Of a stretch of 15,932 bases of DNA, positions 14,425 through 15,932 are shown piece after piece. Source of the stretch: CAYOKT01 sp964404605 (GTDB lineage Bacteria > Electryoneota > Electryoneia > Electryoneales > Electryoneaceae); assembly GCA_964404605.1 (NCBI GenBank), contig CAYOKT010000063.1:1-15932 (forward strand), read 5' to 3'. The notes beneath the pieces are model-generated. The model was not told where the DNA came from and did not search any database. It saw only the letters and a list, made by a program, of their open reading frames with translations. Numbering within the stretch: the stretch's first letter is position 1; each line of letters starts with the position of its first letter. The position numbers were made by a program, and so were the translations under genes.

Positions 14425-15932
14425 GTGAGCGATACCCAACAAACGGACGCCCCGGAAAAACTGGGTTTCTGGGCGCAGGTGAGGAGTTTCTCCAGCACCT
14501 TCTGGACGGCGAACCTGATGGAGATGCTGGAGCGGCTGGCCTACTTCGGCGTTCGCGCCGTGGTGGGGCTGTACATCGTGGACGCCGCGTCAAACGGCGG
14601 CCTCGAACTGACCCACATCGAGCGTGGCACGATCTTCACCGTCTGGGCGTTGATCCAGACCCTGCTGCCGATGTTCACCGGCGGCTACAGCGACCGGTAC
14701 GGGTACAAGGTATCACTCCTCATCGCCTTCTCGATCAACGCCGTCGCCTATGTCCTGATGGGACTGGCCCACAGCTACGTCGGTTTCTTCGGCGCGGTCA
14801 TCATGCTCGCCACGGGTACGGCGATCTTCAAGCCGCCGCTGCATGGCACCCTCGCCCACTCGGTGGAGGAGAAGAACTCCTCGGTGGGCTGGGCGTTCTT
14901 CTATCAACTCGTCAACATCGGCGGTTTCGCGGGGCCGTTCATCGCCGGGAAAATGCGGGTGATGGACTGGTCCTATGTCTTCTATGCTTCCGCCGCGATC
15001 ACGCTGCTCAACTTCCTCCCGACCCTCTTCATCCTCAAGGATCTCTCGAAGGAAGTCCGTGAACAGAAGCGCAGGGACGGCGTCGCGCAGGACACCCGCG
15101 GGCCGGTGGCCACCTTCGTCGACAGCATCTCGACCCTGGTCAAGGATACCAAGTTCATGGTATTCCTCCTCATCTTCAGCGGCTTCTGGCTCGGGTTCAT
15201 GCAGCTCTTCGACACCCTGCCGATCTTCATCGAGGAGTGGGTCGATTCCCGTTCCCTGCTGGCCTGGCTGCACTCCCACGGGATCATGTTCATCAACGCC
15301 GACCGGTACGGCAATGTGCCGCCGGAGATGATGATCAACCTGGATGCGGGGACGATCGTCATCTTGATGCCGTTGATCGGTTACATCACGGGGAAGTTCA
15401 AACCGATTGTGATGATGGTCGTCGGGATGGCGATCTCCTCGCTGGCGCTGGTCCTCGCCGGAAGTGTGACCATCGGCATCATCTGCCTGCTGGGGATTTT
15501 CCTCTTCGCCATCGGCGAGATGGCGTGCAGCCCGAAATTCAGCGAATACATCGGCTTGATGGCGCCCCCGGAGAAGAAGGCGCTCTACATGGGGTACAGC
15601 AATGTCCCCTTCGCCATCGGGTGGACCTTCGCCGGGATGCTCTCGGGCATCTTCTACGGCGCGTTCAGCGACAAGTACAAGTTCGCCCGCGACTACATGG
15701 TCAACCACCTGAAGATGGACCAGGTGCTGGTGACCGGGCTGGACCGGACTGATGTGATGCCCACCCTCGCGGGCAAGCTGGGGGTGGACACCTTCCAGGC
15801 GGCGAGAGTGCTGTGGGATGTGTACCATCCCTGGATCACGTGGGCGCTCTTCGGCGCCATCGGGCTCGTGGCCACCCTCGCGATGCTGGTCTACCACTTC
15901 TGGCTCGAGGCGGACATGAAGAAACGGGCCGC
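14425..15932 (+). CDS. POT/PTR2-type MFS transporter (3' end outside window)
   Basis: At least 502 residues are encoded, with the stop outside the window. The reading frame is open throughout, and the last residues (YHFWLEADMKKRAA) suggest it is nearly complete. The first helix carries EMLERLAYFG (E33, E36, R37), matching the ExxER(F)xYYG proton-coupling motif of POT transporters with Leu and Phe replacing aromatic Phe and Tyr. GGYSDRYGYK is the MFS loop 2-3 motif, and TGTAIFKPPLHG corresponds to the POT FKP motif. Around 12 helices are predicted. Two unusually long loops are visible: about residues 272-310 (SLLAWLHSHG...) and about 418-470 (ending KLGVDTFQAARVLWDVYHPW). The substrate could be di/tripeptides or another solute. 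The GTG start has GCGAGGA upstream; the gene has a candidate promoter of its own. Confidence 0.85.
   Translation, partial: MSDTQQTDAPEKLGFWAQVRSFSSTFWTANLMEMLERLAYFGVRAVVGLYIVDAASNGGLELTHIERGTIFTVWALIQTLLPMFTGGYSDRYGYKVSLLIAFSINAVAYVLMGLAHSYVGFFGAVIMLATGTAIFKPPLHGTLAHSVEEKNSSVGWAFFYQLVNIGGFAGPFIAGKMRVMDWSYVFYASAAITLLNFLPTLFILKDLSKEVREQKRRDGVAQDTRGPVATFVDSISTLVKDTKFMVFLLIFSGFWLGFMQLFDTLPIFIEEWVDSRSLLAWLHSHGIMFINADRYGNVPPEMMINLDAGTIVILMPLIGYITGKFKPIVMMVVGMAISSLALVLAGSVTIGIICLLGIFLFAIGEMACSPKFSEYIGLMAPPEKKALYMGYSNVPFAIGWTFAGMLSGIFYGAFSDKYKFARDYMVNHLKMDQVLVTGLDRTDVMPTLAGKLGVDTFQAARVLWDVYHPWITWALFGAIGLVATLAMLVYHFWLEADMKKRA

Noticed and set aside
14713..15897. 394-residue minus-strand open frame
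   Set aside because: It is antisense to the transporter; the Asp/Glu/His/Arg-rich sequence is the complement of hydrophobic codons.

Overview
The window is a bacterial chromosome segment with very high G+C coding DNA (strong G/C bias at third codon positions), and every supported gene is on the + strand. GTG starts are frequent (methyltransferase, folP, rimI, transporter), and most starts have GGAG-like ribosome binding sites. The gene content is mainly housekeeping: DNA repair, tRNA modification, membrane proteolysis, folate synthesis and fatty-acid synthesis. I cannot place the organism from this alone. A Lipid-flippase/glycosyltransferase pair, a FtsH with a long basic tail and a POT-type transporter with extra loops would fit a poorly characterised, G+C-rich, environmental Gram-negative lineage, but this is weak inference.

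Layout. Positions 1-455 have no gene. They hold two tandem 22-bp units, a MITE/REP-like palindromic element (about 41-156) of visibly lower G+C, and a strong intrinsic terminator (259-284). Next come nfo (endonuclease IV, 456-1310), a small HTH-like gene with its own promoter and terminator (1454-1810, terminator 1885-1905), and a class I SAM methyltransferase (1964-2791). A promoter-like site at 2844-2872 precedes tilS (2902-4317) and ftsH (4361-6667); a terminator at 6812-6840 closes that unit.

The next block runs folE (6984-7547), an undescribed two-TM/TPR protein (7615-9303), folP (9300-10163, overlapping the TPR gene by 4 nt), rimI (10242-10700) and accD (10703-11650). It continues into a Wzx/MATE-type polysaccharide flippase (11669-13237) and a GT4 glycosyltransferase (13237-14334, overlapping by 1 nt). 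A promoter-like site at 14339-14368 precedes a POT/PTR2-type MFS transporter (14425 to the window end, 3' end cut).

How the genes relate: FolE makes dihydroneopterin triphosphate and FolP joins the pterin to p-aminobenzoate, so the TPR protein lies physically inside a folate pair. AccD supplies malonyl-CoA. The flippase and glycosyltransferase suggest surface polysaccharide or lipid-linked glycan export. No defence system, CRISPR array, phage, tRNA or rRNA is visible. The most interesting items are the folP-coupled TPR protein, a perfect 28-bp palindrome upstream of rimI, the small autonomous HTH gene, the FtsH tail and a possible small RNA at about 192-284.
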